Of a stretch of 64,000 nt of DNA, positions 1-9,513 are shown piece by piece (the first letter of the stretch is position 1; the number at the start of each line of letters is the position of its first letter). This stretch comes from Nocardia vermiculata NBRC 100427 (GTDB lineage Bacteria; Actinomycetota; Actinomycetes; Mycobacteriales; Mycobacteriaceae): the NCBI RefSeq assembly GCF_001613265.1, contig NZ_BDCA01000030.1, positions 1-64,000 on the forward strand. Reading direction: 5' to 3'. A program made the position numbers and the translations under genes. The notes under the pieces were generated by a model. That model saw only the letters and a list, made by a program, of their open reading frames with translations. It was not told where the DNA came from and did no database searches.

Positions 1-49
1 CGTGCTCGCGGCCGTCCCCGCTCAGGTGAAGGAGGACCAGAAGCAATGA
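1..49 (+). CDS. C-terminal end of an upstream gene (partial)
   Basis: An open frame enters from the left edge and stops at TGA 47-49, giving a C-terminus that reads VKEDQKQ. The next gene's ATG at 46 overlaps this stop as ATGA, the usual sign of translational coupling in a tight operon. It presumably encodes another component of the conjugation cluster, but 15 residues are too few to identify it. Confidence 0.6.
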   Translation, partial: VLAAVPAQVKEDQKQ

Positions 50-756
50 CCATCATCCGCCGCGCCGCCGAGACCGAACCGACTGTCCGGCCGATCATCG
101 AACCCGACAATCTGCGTGACGACCGAGACGAACTAGCCGGCAACGCACCACAGGACCACGCCGAGACCATCGCCACCATCCCGGCTGACGCCGCACTCGC
201 TGTCCGCGCGAGTGAAAGCGCTGATGGGATCACAGATCTCCACCACGCCGAGCAGCCAGCCGACGACCTCGAACCGTTGCCGCCGCTGTTTCACGTCATG
301 GCCGCGACGCCCAAATCCGGCGCAACAACGCTCGCCGCGTGGGCTGGATGCGCCGCCGAGGTCGAAAGGGATCTCCAGTGGCGGCCGCCGCCCGATAGCA
401 GCCCTCACCTGGTTATCACTGCACCGAAAAGCCCCGACGGCGTACGCGCCGCCCGGCAGCTGGCCGGGGCACTGAGCAGGACCGTCGGCGGCGGGGTCCA
501 CGTCGCAGCGATCGCGCTTCTCGAGGACCAGCCTCGCCCAACTCTCGCACTTCGCGAGCTGATCGAGGCCGCAGAACGCGCCGGAATCCCGATCCACACC
601 CTCGCCCACGACCCACGAATGAGGTTTCCCACCGACCTCGAACACGAGCGCGCCTGGACCCCGCAAAACGCTGAGCACCCGGCAGTTCCCCCCGTGCTCG
701 AACACATTTACCGCCACGTGTTCCACCACATCGCCGCGAAGGAGACCAGCAAATGA
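46..756 (+). CDS. Conjugation-cluster protein with a degenerate P-loop
   Basis: This 236-residue soluble protein has a disordered acidic N-terminal third (about residues 1-80). A MinD/ParA-like segment follows, in which TPKSGATTLA (about residues 88-97) sits where a Walker A motif would be, but without the canonical GKT/S. It resembles uncharacterised proteins seen beside SCO6880-type genes (possibly DUF6668; family name from memory). It overlaps the upstream stop and the downstream start, so it belongs to the transfer operon. An accessory ATPase-like or scaffold role is inference. Confidence 0.6.
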   Translation: MTIIRRAAETEPTVRPIIEPDNLRDDRDELAGNAPQDHAETIATIPADAALAVRASESADGITDLHHAEQPADDLEPLPPLFHVMAATPKSGATTLAAWAGCAAEVERDLQWRPPPDSSPHLVITAPKSPDGVRAARQLAGALSRTVGGGVHVAAIALLEDQPRPTLALRELIEAAERAGIPIHTLAHDPRMRFPTDLEHERAWTPQNAEHPAVPPVLEHIYRHVFHHIAAKETSK

Positions 757-1028
757 GTGCCATCACCACTGCCGCAGTACTCGCCGTCAGCCAGCCCACC
801 GCCGACGGCGGCCCCTTCGAACAGATCGCGCAGAAGTTCCTCGGCCTGCTCTGGGCGCTGTCCGGATGGGTCGCGCTAGCCGCCTTCCTCGGCGGTGCCG
901 CCGTCTACGCCTATCAGAAGTGGACGATGCAGAATTCGAGCGTCCTGGGCTGGCTTTCCGGTGTCCTGCTGCTCATCGGGTGCGGCGCGATGGGTGCCAC
1001 CATCATCAACTGGGCCATGGGCGCATGA
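753..1028 (+). CDS. Small two-helix membrane protein, possible VirB2/TrbC-like subunit
   Basis: The 91-residue product has two hydrophobic helices (about residues 28-52 and 62-85) and little else. Its size, topology and position ahead of the VirB6- and VirB4-like genes suit a pilin-like or small channel subunit, but no diagnostic motif is visible. The ATG overlaps the previous stop by 4 bases, and its own stop overlaps the next ATG at 1025. Confidence 0.6.
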   Translation: MSAITTAAVLAVSQPTADGGPFEQIAQKFLGLLWALSGWVALAAFLGGAAVYAYQKWTMQNSSVLGWLSGVLLLIGCGAMGATIINWAMGA

Positions 1029-1276
1029 ATCGGCCCACGCTTCTCGCTGATCAGCTCCCGCCAGCGGTCCTAGACCCACTGTTGGACCTCGGCGGGCAGC
1101 TGATCGGATTAGCCGGCTACTTCGCTCTCGGAGCGATGCTCGCGGCCATCATCTCCGGCTGCGTCCGCTACCACGAGGGCGCAACCATCACCACATTCTG
1201 GCGTGAACTGCTCGTCATCCTGCTCTGCGCCGCGCTCGCGGCCCGCACGTTCGATATCGCTTCTTGGCTGCTTTGA
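1025..1276 (+). CDS. Small membrane protein of the conjugation operon
   Basis: This 83-residue protein begins MNRPTLL at an ATG overlapping the previous TGA (ATGA); longer upstream starts in the frame are shadows. It has two membrane segments (about residues 24-46 and 61-80) joined by a short polar loop. It is probably a minor inner-membrane component of the secretion channel. I do not recognise a family. Confidence 0.6.
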   Translation: MNRPTLLADQLPPAVLDPLLDLGGQLIGLAGYFALGAMLAAIISGCVRYHEGATITTFWRELLVILLCAALAARTFDIASWLL

Positions 1277-1290
1277 AAGGACCCAATCCG

Positions 1291-1881
1291 ATGCGCATGC
1301 GTAACCGAGTTGCCGCACTCCTCGTCGCTGTCGCGGCCCTTTCCGTAGCCGGATGCGGCGGCGGCCACGAAGATGGAACACCGTTGACCATCACCCAATA
1401 TCGCGGTGCCGATTGGGTCACCGACGGCGCGGTCACCGCACCGACCTCTCCTGGTCGAGGCAACCGAATCCACTATCCGCACACCATGGATGGTGCCGTG
1501 ATGGCCGCCGTGGATTCGCAAACCCTGCTCGACACCGCCCCAGACGACGCATTCGGGGCGATCGCACGTGACTACTTCTCCATAAGCCCCGGCCTCACGT
1601 CCTACCTCGCCGCTCGCGCCAACATCTCGGTCACAGGCCAGCCCGATCCGAACCGCCTGCCGCGCATAAAAGGATTCCGATTCCTGGACTACCAGGACAG
1701 CGCCGCCACCGTCGAAATCCTCTTCGAACAGCCGGACAAATCGATCAGCGGGCTGACCCGCAATCTTGTCTGGCTCGGCGAAAATTGGCTCATCCAGCTA
1801 CCCGACCCCAAAGACAACACACAGGTGATCAAGGCATATCCGGACCTACCCGACAACCTCGAACGCCTCCCACAGACGTAG
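1291..1881 (+). CDS. Lipoprotein of the conjugation cluster
   Basis: The start at ATG 1291 follows a GAAAGGA ribosome site 10 bases upstream. The 196-residue protein has a basic N-terminus, a hydrophobic h-region and a lipobox (LSVAGC, Cys about residue 21), so it should be exported and lipidated. The C-terminal half has a compact pattern including LVWLGENWLIQL that resembles NTF2-like VirB8/TcpC-type subunits; that similarity is my impression only. It is co-directional with the small membrane proteins upstream. Confidence 0.7.
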   Translation: MRMRNRVAALLVAVAALSVAGCGGGHEDGTPLTITQYRGADWVTDGAVTAPTSPGRGNRIHYPHTMDGAVMAAVDSQTLLDTAPDDAFGAIARDYFSISPGLTSYLAARANISVTGQPDPNRLPRIKGFRFLDYQDSAATVEILFEQPDKSISGLTRNLVWLGENWLIQLPDPKDNTQVIKAYPDLPDNLERLPQT

Positions 1882-1899
1882 CTACACCACCAAATACAT

Positions 1900-1926
1900 G
1901 GCAAGCCAACGGAGTTGGCGCGGCAG
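1900..1926 (+). repeat. Dispersed GCCAAC-GTTGGC hairpin repeat, copy 1
   Basis: The sequence GGCAAGCCAACGGAGTTGG followed by CGCGGCAG occurs here, 37 bases before a lipoprotein gene. Three more copies lie at 10098, 20014 (reverse strand) and 23929. The core folds as a six-base-pair stem (GCCAAC/GTTGGC) with a 3-base loop. Confidence 0.8.
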
Positions 1927-1963
1927 CCCCGCACCACGCACCCCATCGAATAAGGAGCACGGC

Positions 1964-2764
1964 ATGAAACGCAGGACCATCGCCGCGTGCGCCGCCGCAC
2001 TCGCCGTCGCGGTCGGACTCAGCACAGTCGCCGCATGCAGTGAGACCAACGACAACGGCGGTAGTCCAACCAATCCCGGCCAGGCTGACGCCACCGGCCA
2101 GCCGCTCAAACAAACTCAGTGGTTTTCCGAAAACTTCGGAACACCGCTGATCGCATCCTTCGACGCCAACCCAAAGACCATCGAACAAGCCAACGACATC
2201 CGCGGAGTAACCCTCCCGCAGACCGATGCCGCGCTCGACGGCCCAGTGATGTGGCAACGGGTCCGCTGCGGCGTCCTGCCATTCAGCACGACCGACGGCC
2301 CAACCAATCAACGCGGTGACACCATCTACGGCGGATATTCACACACCCCGCTGGGCGCCGCTATCGCCGCCTACCAGCTGGGCAGCTGGAAAGACACGGC
2401 TGCGAGCGCGGATGCGCTCCCTACGGTCCTCGCGCCCGCCGACCGTAAACGCCTGCGCCCAGACATCGTTGCGTACGCGCCCGACAGCCGATTGAACGAT
2501 CCGAGCTGTGTTGCTCGGCAAAAGAACATCTTTCGGTTCACCCGCTGGAAGGCCGATGCACTGTCCGACACCGTGATGCGCGTGCAGCTCTGGGGCCCCA
2601 CAGGCTCCCCGGGGCAGGGACTCGCCATCGACACCACCGTCGTGTGGAGCGACGGGGATTGGTACCTCACTGAACAGACCGCAGCGACGACCCGGCTGAC
2701 CAGCAGCCAGACACCCGAGGTACCGCCGTTCACTCCAGAGCCGGTCGGGTGGTCGACGTGGTAA
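1964..2764 (+). CDS. Second lipoprotein of the conjugation cluster
   Basis: ATG 1964 has a TAAGGAG ribosome site. The 266-residue product starts with a twin-basic signal peptide and lipobox (STVAAC, Cys about residue 24). Its C-terminal half contains TTVVWSDGDWYLTEQ, which echoes the LVWLGENW segment of the lipoprotein at 1291, so both may share an NTF2-like fold. A periplasm-side assembly role in DNA transfer is inference. Its end overlaps the proposed GTG start of the next gene. Confidence 0.7.
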   Translation: MKRRTIAACAAALAVAVGLSTVAACSETNDNGGSPTNPGQADATGQPLKQTQWFSENFGTPLIASFDANPKTIEQANDIRGVTLPQTDAALDGPVMWQRVRCGVLPFSTTDGPTNQRGDTIYGGYSHTPLGAAIAAYQLGSWKDTAASADALPTVLAPADRKRLRPDIVAYAPDSRLNDPSCVARQKNIFRFTRWKADALSDTVMRVQLWGPTGSPGQGLAIDTTVVWSDGDWYLTEQTAATTRLTSSQTPEVPPFTPEPVGWSTW

Positions 2765-4557
2765 CCATTCGCCGCGCCGCCACAGCGCTGGTAGCGGCGC
2801 TTTTCGTTCTCGGAGCGCTTGCCAGCATCGCACAAGCAGAGCCGACGGCTCCCACGCCCAGTACTTCGCCGACCACGACCACTCCTGCGACACCAACCCC
2901 AACTACCGCGCCGCCGGCGACAGCTCCAACCACCACGGAGCCCGCGCCTTCGTCGAGTGAGGATCGGCCGGCCTCCAACGACGACGAATGCAACGGCATC
3001 AAAGTCCCAGTGGTGGGAACCTGCATCCCGACCCCCGGCAGCCTTGCCACAGATGCGGCGAAAGATGCCACCAGCAGCTTTTTCTCCGACATGGTCGACG
3101 CGGTCCTGGCCGGGTTCGTATGGATCATGAAGTACGTCCTACAGCTGTTCATGAACGTTTCGGTCGACGTCTCTGGCACCCAAGGCGCCATCCAGAAGAT
3201 GACCGCTTTGACCAGCGACCTCCAGGGAATCGCGCTCGGGCTCGGGCTACTCATCGCCGTGATCGCCATCCTGTACCAGCGCGCGATGCTGTCCGGCGAC
3301 AACGCCGCCCCCGAAGCATTCGGCGGGCTGGTCCGCTGGGCCGTCGCCTCAGCGATGGCCGCGCCGATCCTGCTGGCCATGTCAGGAGCCAGCGACGCCT
3401 TAGCGAGCTGGATCTTTACCAGCACCGCCGGACCGGAAGGTCCCACGCATGTCGTCGATGCCCTGGACTCGGCGCTCTCCGGACGAGACGCCCGACTCAA
3501 AACCGAGGACGTGATCAGCCTCGCGCTGTGCCTGCTAGGACTGCTCGCCTACATCGAATTGATGATCCAACTGGTTCTCCAGAAGTTCTGGATCATCTAC
3601 GCCGCCGTTGCCTTGCCGATCGCTGGTGCTACCAGCGTCATCGGCGGCGGGAAAACCGTATTCTGGGCACTCGCCCGCCTCGCGCTCGCAGCGCTGATGT
3701 TCAAGCCCATCGCGGCGATCTGTTTCGGGGTGGCATTCCTCCAGATCCGAGGCATGGACTCCGGCGGGGATGTCCTGGTCGCGGTCACGCTCATGGTCGC
3801 GCCCGCGTTCATTCTGCCGCAGCTGGTTGCCCTCATCGGCACAAACGTCAGCTACGCCGGTACTCCGATGCTGCGCGGCACCATCCGCAATACCCGCGCC
3901 GCTTCCGGTGCCGTGGCCGGTGGTTTGGCCAGCTTTGCTGGTGGGTTCAAAGCAGGAGCAGCCGGCGGCGGTGGCCGCGGCAGTAGTGGCAGTAGCAGTG
4001 GGGGCGAGCGATCCAGCGCGAAAGCTGTGGGGTCCACGTCCGGATCGGGTAGCTCGGCGGCCTCCCCCGCGCCGAGCTCGGCCCGGCTGACCGGTGCCGC
4101 CGGGGTAGCGAACAAGGCGACCTCGGCAGGAACGAGCGGGACCCGCACCCGAGCAGGCGCAGCTCCCGCACCTACTACCGCCGGAGCCGCAGGCGGCACA
4201 GGAACCCGCACAACTGCCGGGGCCAGCGACACAAAAGCCAGCAGTAGCACCACCAGTGGCGAGAAACGGGCCGCGAACACGAATTCGGCCACTGCACCCG
4301 CGGGCGGCCGCGGGACTGACAGTGCAGGACGCCGACGGAGTACCAACGGTGACGGCTCCGGCGAAACCGCAGCACCGACCCGAAACCGTGGCGGCCGCAA
4401 CAGCAGTCGAAACGCTGCGGCCAGCCCAAATAGTGACAGTCGCCGCCGCAGCACAACTGACGGGAACACGCCCACACCGCAGACGACGCAGAGACCCAGA
4501 CGCCGCACTGCTCGCTCCGGCACACCACGTGATTCGTCGTTCACCCGAATCGTCTGA
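2749..4557 (+). CDS. TrbL/VirB6-like polytopic channel protein
   Basis: The 602-residue protein (GTG start at 2749, or GTG 2758) has a cleavable-looking signal, a Pro/Thr-rich exported stretch (about residues 25-85) and then about six to eight membrane helices (about residues 115-385). A 200-residue Ser/Ala/Arg/Gly-rich basic tail closes it. This is the layout of TrbL/VirB6-type inner-membrane channel subunits in actinobacterial transfer systems. The low-complexity basic tail probably lies in the cytoplasm and may bind DNA or partner proteins (inference). Confidence 0.7.
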   Translation: MVDVVTIRRAATALVAALFVLGALASIAQAEPTAPTPSTSPTTTTPATPTPTTAPPATAPTTTEPAPSSSEDRPASNDDECNGIKVPVVGTCIPTPGSLATDAAKDATSSFFSDMVDAVLAGFVWIMKYVLQLFMNVSVDVSGTQGAIQKMTALTSDLQGIALGLGLLIAVIAILYQRAMLSGDNAAPEAFGGLVRWAVASAMAAPILLAMSGASDALASWIFTSTAGPEGPTHVVDALDSALSGRDARLKTEDVISLALCLLGLLAYIELMIQLVLQKFWIIYAAVALPIAGATSVIGGGKTVFWALARLALAALMFKPIAAICFGVAFLQIRGMDSGGDVLVAVTLMVAPAFILPQLVALIGTNVSYAGTPMLRGTIRNTRAASGAVAGGLASFAGGFKAGAAGGGGRGSSGSSSGGERSSAKAVGSTSGSGSSAASPAPSSARLTGAAGVANKATSAGTSGTRTRAGAAPAPTTAGAAGGTGTRTTAGASDTKASSSTTSGEKRAANTNSATAPAGGRGTDSAGRRRSTNGDGSGETAAPTRNRGGRNSSRNAAASPNSDSRRRSTTDGNTPTPQTTQRPRRRTARSGTPRDSSFTRIV

Positions 4558-4595
4558 TCCCCCCGATCTTCCGACACCACCAAGGAGCATCTGAA

Positions 4596-6122
4596 ATGGG
4601 TTCCCAGAAGTACGCCGGATGGCGCAAACCAGAGTCCACCGGCCTGATCCCCGGCCTGTCCGGAACTATGTCGATCGTCGCCGTCGGCGCTGGCGCGCTG
4701 GCTATCGGCTCCGCCTACCTGCTGCATTCCATGACAGGAGCAGCCGTCATTCTCGTGATCGCGGTCCTGCTCATCGGCCCCAGCATGCTCCGGTTTCAAG
4801 GCACTTCCGCCGGCGACTATTTCGTTGCATGGGCACGCAGTCTGCCGATCCGCCGGCGACTGGCGCATCGTTACCGCACAGGTCTGTTCGCCCAGGTCCC
4901 CGGTGGACATTCCCGCTTGCCCGGCCTGGCATCGCCCATCATCTTGGACCGGCTGTTCGACCCGATGACCGGCGACGATATCGGCGCCCTGGTCAATACG
5001 GTCCATCGCACCGTCACCATCGTGATGATGTGCTCCGCGACCGGTCGCGGCACTCAGCCCGAGGACGCCACCAATGCCCAGGTCGCAGGATGGGGAGAAT
5101 TCCTCCGCCGGGCAGGCGAATTCGGCGACGTCGCCGGGATAGCCGCGGTCACCGAGACCTCCCCAGAGACCGGGGCGCGCTACGGCGTCGAAATCGACCG
5201 CCGCCGCCACGATCACGCGCCCCGCCGAGTCCTCCAGCTCATGGAAAGCCGAACCGGCTACCCACTCGACCCCGACCCGGACGAGTGGATAGCCGACGAA
5301 CCCACCAGTGAGCTGGCCGCCGACCGAATCCGCTACACCCAACGTGTAGCAGTCACCTTCCGGTACAGCTCCGGAAACTTCCGCTCCGGAATCGAATCGG
5401 TCTCGCGCCACCTCGAACAGCTGGCCGATGCCGCCGCTGGCGCTGGGCTGTTCGCCACCTTCGCCACCGTCGGCGAAATCGTTGCCTTCACCCATGCCGC
5501 CTTCAACCCCGCAGCTGGCCCCATCCTGGATGAGTCCATGGCGCGCACCGGCGATCCGGGCATCACCTGGGATGACGCGGGGCCGACCTACCACGATGAC
5601 GCGCACCGCTACTACATCCACGACTCCGGAAAGTCATTCACCTTCCGCGCCTACGACTTCCCGGTCCGCCCCGTCGAAGACAGCATCCTGGAAAATCTGC
5701 TGGCCCCCACTCACCGCGCACCCTACAAGCGCGTCACGATGATCTACCGCCCCTACCGGCCACAAGACGCGATCGAGACCACCGACTCCGACTACCGCGA
5801 TGCCTTCCAAGCCGTCCAACGCCGCAAACGAGGCTTGGTCGACGCCCGCCAGCAGATGCGCTTCGACGACATCGCCGCCACCCGTGACGACCTGGCCGAA
5901 GGCCACGGCCTGACCCGAGTCGGAATGCTGGTCACTGTCACCGTCCCCGTCGACGCATCCGGCGTCGACGAAGCCGCATTCATCCGCGGCGCCGGCGTTG
6001 CCGCGTCGACCAAATTCGCCGCTTGCTACGCCGACCAAGGCGCGATGTTCCTGTCCGGACTCGGCATCGGCGTCTACCCCGACATGGACGAAACCGATAT
6101 GGCCGACATCCTGGCTGCCTAA
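4596..6122 (+). CDS. SCO6880-family conjugation protein
   Basis: The 508-residue product opens with a short basic segment and two adjacent membrane helices (about residues 22-75), followed by a large soluble domain. This matches what I know of the SCO6880 family, typically about 490-500 residues and found directly ahead of the VirB4-like ATPase in actinobacterial ICEs and plasmids. The arrangement resembles a PrgI/VirB3-like membrane anchor extended by a soluble domain. ATG 4596 is preceded by CAAGGAG. It is the clearest marker that this operon is a conjugation system. Confidence 0.8.
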   Translation: MGSQKYAGWRKPESTGLIPGLSGTMSIVAVGAGALAIGSAYLLHSMTGAAVILVIAVLLIGPSMLRFQGTSAGDYFVAWARSLPIRRRLAHRYRTGLFAQVPGGHSRLPGLASPIILDRLFDPMTGDDIGALVNTVHRTVTIVMMCSATGRGTQPEDATNAQVAGWGEFLRRAGEFGDVAGIAAVTETSPETGARYGVEIDRRRHDHAPRRVLQLMESRTGYPLDPDPDEWIADEPTSELAADRIRYTQRVAVTFRYSSGNFRSGIESVSRHLEQLADAAAGAGLFATFATVGEIVAFTHAAFNPAAGPILDESMARTGDPGITWDDAGPTYHDDAHRYYIHDSGKSFTFRAYDFPVRPVEDSILENLLAPTHRAPYKRVTMIYRPYRPQDAIETTDSDYRDAFQAVQRRKRGLVDARQQMRFDDIAATRDDLAEGHGLTRVGMLVTVTVPVDASGVDEAAFIRGAGVAASTKFAACYADQGAMFLSGLGIGVYPDMDETDMADILAA

Positions 6123-6164
6123 CAGGCCCGGGTCGCATTCGCCCAGCTCACGCCGCACCAAACA

Positions 6165-6187
6165 CCCATATGGCCGCTATAGCCCCT
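6165..6187. promoter_or_regulatory. CCCATATGG-type motif ahead of the VirB4-like gene
   Basis: The 82-base gap between the SCO6880-like and VirB4-like genes holds CCCATATGGCCGCTATAGCC. This is a relaxed version of the palindromes clustered near parA at 22.3-22.7 kb. It may be an operator bound by the same plasmid protein. Function is inferred from sequence similarity only. Confidence 0.4.
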
Positions 6188-6204
6188 ATATAAGGAAGTC
6201 CACA

Positions 6205-7914
6205 ATGGCAATCCAGCTTCTTTCCTCCCGCCCCACCGGAAGGCAGGAAAACGACGCGCGCGGAGCCGACGGCGTCATGGACGCCGACGAGGTGGCCTAC
6301 CTACGTGAAGCCATGCCGACGATGAGCGTTGCGCAGAAGTTCAATGCAGCACGAAAGCTTCGCGCTCACGAGCTGGCAGTGTGGCGCGCCAGCTACGCCG
6401 CTGCCCGCCTGCCGTGGCAGGCCGACCGTCGCCCGACCCCGCGCGGCTTCTATGCCCCCAACGGCGGCTACATGAAAAAGCCGATGCCGATCCCCGAGAT
6501 TCGCGGCACCACCAACCGCGTGTGTGGCTTGTGGCCGTTTCCGCGCAGTACCGAGTTCGTTTCTCCCGGTTGGCCGGTCGGCATTCAGGACGAAACAGGT
6601 GCTCCGTTCTTTTTCGACCAGATGGCCTGGTTCGACGCCGAGATGATTTCCGCACCGGTTGGAGTCGTGATCGGTCCCAACGGCTTCGGGAAGTCGACGT
6701 TGGGCCGCCATTTTGTTCTCGGCGGGCTGGCCAGCGGCCGGCAGCTCATCTGCCCAGCCGACATCAAACCCGACTACCGGCGGCTCTGCGAGCTGCTGAA
6801 CGACAACCACGACGGCCGAGAAGAAGGCCAGATCATCGAAGTCGGTCCCGGCCACGGCGTTCTCAACCCTCTCGATCCAACGTCATACGCGTGGGCGATC
6901 GACAAGCTTCCCGATCGCCACCCCGCCGTGGGCGGGCTGATGGCCGAGCTGCATCAGACTCAGCTGTTCAATGTCGAGGCACTGGTGAGCTTGCGGCGCC
7001 GAGCGCCCCTCGAGGATTTCGAATCCACCGCCATCAGCGCAGCGCTCGCCGAGCTCTATGCAGGCGGTCGGTTCTCACCGGCTCGCCCGCCGATCATTTC
7101 CGATCTGATCGAGCAGCTCGAAAACCCGACCGAAGATATGCGCTACGCCGTGGCCGCCCCGAGCATGGCGGAATTCTCCGCTACCACTCACCGGTTATTG
7201 CAGTCGCTGAAGTCGCTGACTGTCGGCATGTTCGGCGAGAGCTTCAACGGCCAGACCACCACACGTCTCAACCTCACCGCCGCGATGATCGATATCGACC
7301 TGTCGATCATCAATGTGCACTCCGGGCGTGACTTGCGCGCGGCGATCATCGCCCTGACCGGTATGGAAGCGCAGGCCGCCGTCTCAGCTCGGATGACGTT
7401 GTCCGACAACGGACTGACCCGAAAAACCGTCACCGATATCCACATGGACGAGCTGTCGCAGCTGCTCGATGTAGGCGGCAGCAGTCAGATCAAGACCTTG
7501 GACCGGATGACGCGCACCAACCGCACCGATGGCGTTTCACTCATGACCTACACCCACACCGTCACCGACTTCACCAAGGTCAGCGGCGATATCACCGAGC
7601 AAGGTAAGGCCACCGGATTCATCAGCCGAAGCAAGATCACATTCAGCGGCCCGATCAACGGCTGGGAAATCGACGCCCAGCAGGGACTGATCGACTACAC
7701 CGACCGCGAACGCGCCCGCCTCCTGTCGTGGACATCCGCGCCGCCGCCGGCGCAGACCGGGCACCGCACGCTGCCCCACCCCGGCAAAGGCCGCTTCATC
7801 GCCAAATGGGGTGACGATCCGGATCGACCGGGCCTGGCATTCCGGACGTGGATCAGCCCCCTGGAACGCGAACTCGGCATCCACGACACCAACACCGGCA
7901 TGGCGACGGACTGA
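6205..7914 (+). CDS. VirB4/TraC-like conjugation ATPase
   Basis: ATG 6205 follows TAAGGAAG. The 569-residue protein has Walker A GPNGFGKST (about residues 156-164) and a Walker B-like strand ending IHMDE (about residue 415), in a RecA/HerA fold typical of VirB4. It should hydrolyse ATP at the inner membrane to power assembly of the channel and DNA transport. It follows the SCO6880-like gene, as in other actinobacterial systems. No VirD4/TraG coupling protein is seen in the window; it may lie upstream. Confidence 0.8.
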   Translation: MAIQLLSSRPTGRQENDARGADGVMDADEVAYLREAMPTMSVAQKFNAARKLRAHELAVWRASYAAARLPWQADRRPTPRGFYAPNGGYMKKPMPIPEIRGTTNRVCGLWPFPRSTEFVSPGWPVGIQDETGAPFFFDQMAWFDAEMISAPVGVVIGPNGFGKSTLGRHFVLGGLASGRQLICPADIKPDYRRLCELLNDNHDGREEGQIIEVGPGHGVLNPLDPTSYAWAIDKLPDRHPAVGGLMAELHQTQLFNVEALVSLRRRAPLEDFESTAISAALAELYAGGRFSPARPPIISDLIEQLENPTEDMRYAVAAPSMAEFSATTHRLLQSLKSLTVGMFGESFNGQTTTRLNLTAAMIDIDLSIINVHSGRDLRAAIIALTGMEAQAAVSARMTLSDNGLTRKTVTDIHMDELSQLLDVGGSSQIKTLDRMTRTNRTDGVSLMTYTHTVTDFTKVSGDITEQGKATGFISRSKITFSGPINGWEIDAQQGLIDYTDRERARLLSWTSAPPPAQTGHRTLPHPGKGRFIAKWGDDPDRPGLAFRTWISPLERELGIHDTNTGMATD

Positions 7915-7917
7915 CCG

Positions 7918-9513
7918 ATGACCGCCGCTGCTGTCGTACTGGTGCGCCACTGGCGCAAAATCCTCGCTGTCCTGCTCCTATTGCTGCTGCTGCTCGCCAA
8001 ATGTGCCGCAGAACAGAACAACACCGCGTGTGGAACCAACACCGGCCCGACCACCGTGAACGGGCCCTTGGCCTACCCGCTGGACCCCAGCGTCGAAATC
8101 GGCTCTGGATATCGCAGTTCGGACCGGCCCAACCACCGCGGCGTCGATTTCCCCGTGCCCGAAGGCAGCCCGATCTATGCCTTCGCCGACGGCACAGTCA
8201 CCGCCGCCCAGGACACCGGCGTACAGGGATTCAGCGCGTGGATTGTCATCAGCCACGTCATCGACGGAAAACCCATGTCCACCGTCTACGGCCACATGAA
8301 CCCCGGCGGCGTGCTGGTGAAAGTCGGCGACCAGGTAACCGCCGGCCAACTCATCGCTCGATCCGGCAACTCCGGCCAATCTTCCGGCCCTCACCTGCAT
8401 TTCGAGATCTGGAACGGCGACCGGCTAGCCGGCGGCACAGACACCGACCCGACCCCCTATCTGCAACAAGCCCGCCAGGCCGCCAGCGGTGGCGCCAGCC
8501 AGACCCTGAACGCCAATCAGCGAGCGGCGGCCGCCAGTTCGGCTACCGACCGCAACGCCGCCATCGTCATCGCCACCGGCAAACAGATGGGCGCCCCCGA
8601 TGAGGCCATCGTCAGCGCCCTGGCCGTGGGACTCGTCGAGTCCGGCGGACTGAAGAACCTCGCCTCCGACGCCGTACCGGAATCGAAGAACTACCCGCAC
8701 GACGGCGTGGCCCCCGGCGACTCCGACTCGGTCGGCATCATGCAGCAGCAGTACACCCAGGGATGGGGATCGGTGAAAGACCTCATGAACCCCGCATTCC
8801 AAGCGCGCAACTACTACACCCGATTCCTCGCCAGCGACTGGCAGCACAAGTCATTCACCGAGGCCGCCGCCGACATTCAACGACCCCGCGAAGACCTGCG
8901 CGGCAAGTACGGCGAGCGGGAAGCCGACGCCCGCGCGTTGTTCGCCCGCCTGCAAGGCGTAGCGCCGTCAGGCGCTCCCGGCGGATGCACGCCCGGCGGC
9001 CACGCGCCCGGCGGACCGACCACACCCGGCGATCCGGACGGTGGAGCCGCCATCGTCGCGGCCGCCCGCTCCCAAATCGGCCAGCCCTACGTCTGGGGCG
9101 GCGGCGACACCAACGGCCCCACAGGCGGCGGTTTCGACTGCTCCGGGCTCACGATGTACGCCATCGCTCAAGCCACTCACGGCTCAGTGTCGTTGCCGCA
9201 CTACACCGGTGACACCAGCAATCCTGGCCAGATGGGACAAGGCCAACCCGTCTCCGACTTGTCCCAGGCTCAGCCCGGGGACCTCGTGTTCTTCGGCTCC
9301 GGCGGCACCGCCGAACACGTCGGCGTGTACGAGGGAGCCGTGAACGGGGTGCCCACGATGATCCATGCCCCCACCGAGGGCCAGGACGTAACCGAAGCAC
9401 CAGTCGCCGACGGCGGCCAACTGATCGCGATCCGGCGATACACCAACCCCGACAACAACAGTCGCGCCACGGTCGCGGCGTCCGGTACCCAAACCACGAC
9501 AGGAGTGCAGTAA
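7918..9513 (+). CDS. Three-domain cell-wall hydrolase: M23 + transglycosylase + NlpC/P60
   Basis: The 531-residue exported protein begins with an uncleaved-looking hydrophobic anchor (about residues 13-28). An M23 endopeptidase domain follows, with zinc ligands visible in NHRGVDF and GPHLHFE (about residues 75-165). Next is a lysozyme-like segment with VESGG and SVGIMQQ (about residues 240-285). Last is an NlpC/P60 domain with FDCSGL, EHVGVY and IHAP (about residues 375-500), giving the Cys-His-His set. It should cut peptide and glycan bonds to open the wall for the transfer channel. It starts 3 bases after the ATPase stop. Confidence 0.85.
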   Translation: MTAAAVVLVRHWRKILAVLLLLLLLLAKCAAEQNNTACGTNTGPTTVNGPLAYPLDPSVEIGSGYRSSDRPNHRGVDFPVPEGSPIYAFADGTVTAAQDTGVQGFSAWIVISHVIDGKPMSTVYGHMNPGGVLVKVGDQVTAGQLIARSGNSGQSSGPHLHFEIWNGDRLAGGTDTDPTPYLQQARQAASGGASQTLNANQRAAAASSATDRNAAIVIATGKQMGAPDEAIVSALAVGLVESGGLKNLASDAVPESKNYPHDGVAPGDSDSVGIMQQQYTQGWGSVKDLMNPAFQARNYYTRFLASDWQHKSFTEAAADIQRPREDLRGKYGEREADARALFARLQGVAPSGAPGGCTPGGHAPGGPTTPGDPDGGAAIVAAARSQIGQPYVWGGGDTNGPTGGGFDCSGLTMYAIAQATHGSVSLPHYTGDTSNPGQMGQGQPVSDLSQAQPGDLVFFGSGGTAEHVGVYEGAVNGVPTMIHAPTEGQDVTEAPVADGGQLIAIRRYTNPDNNSRATVAASGTQTTTGVQ

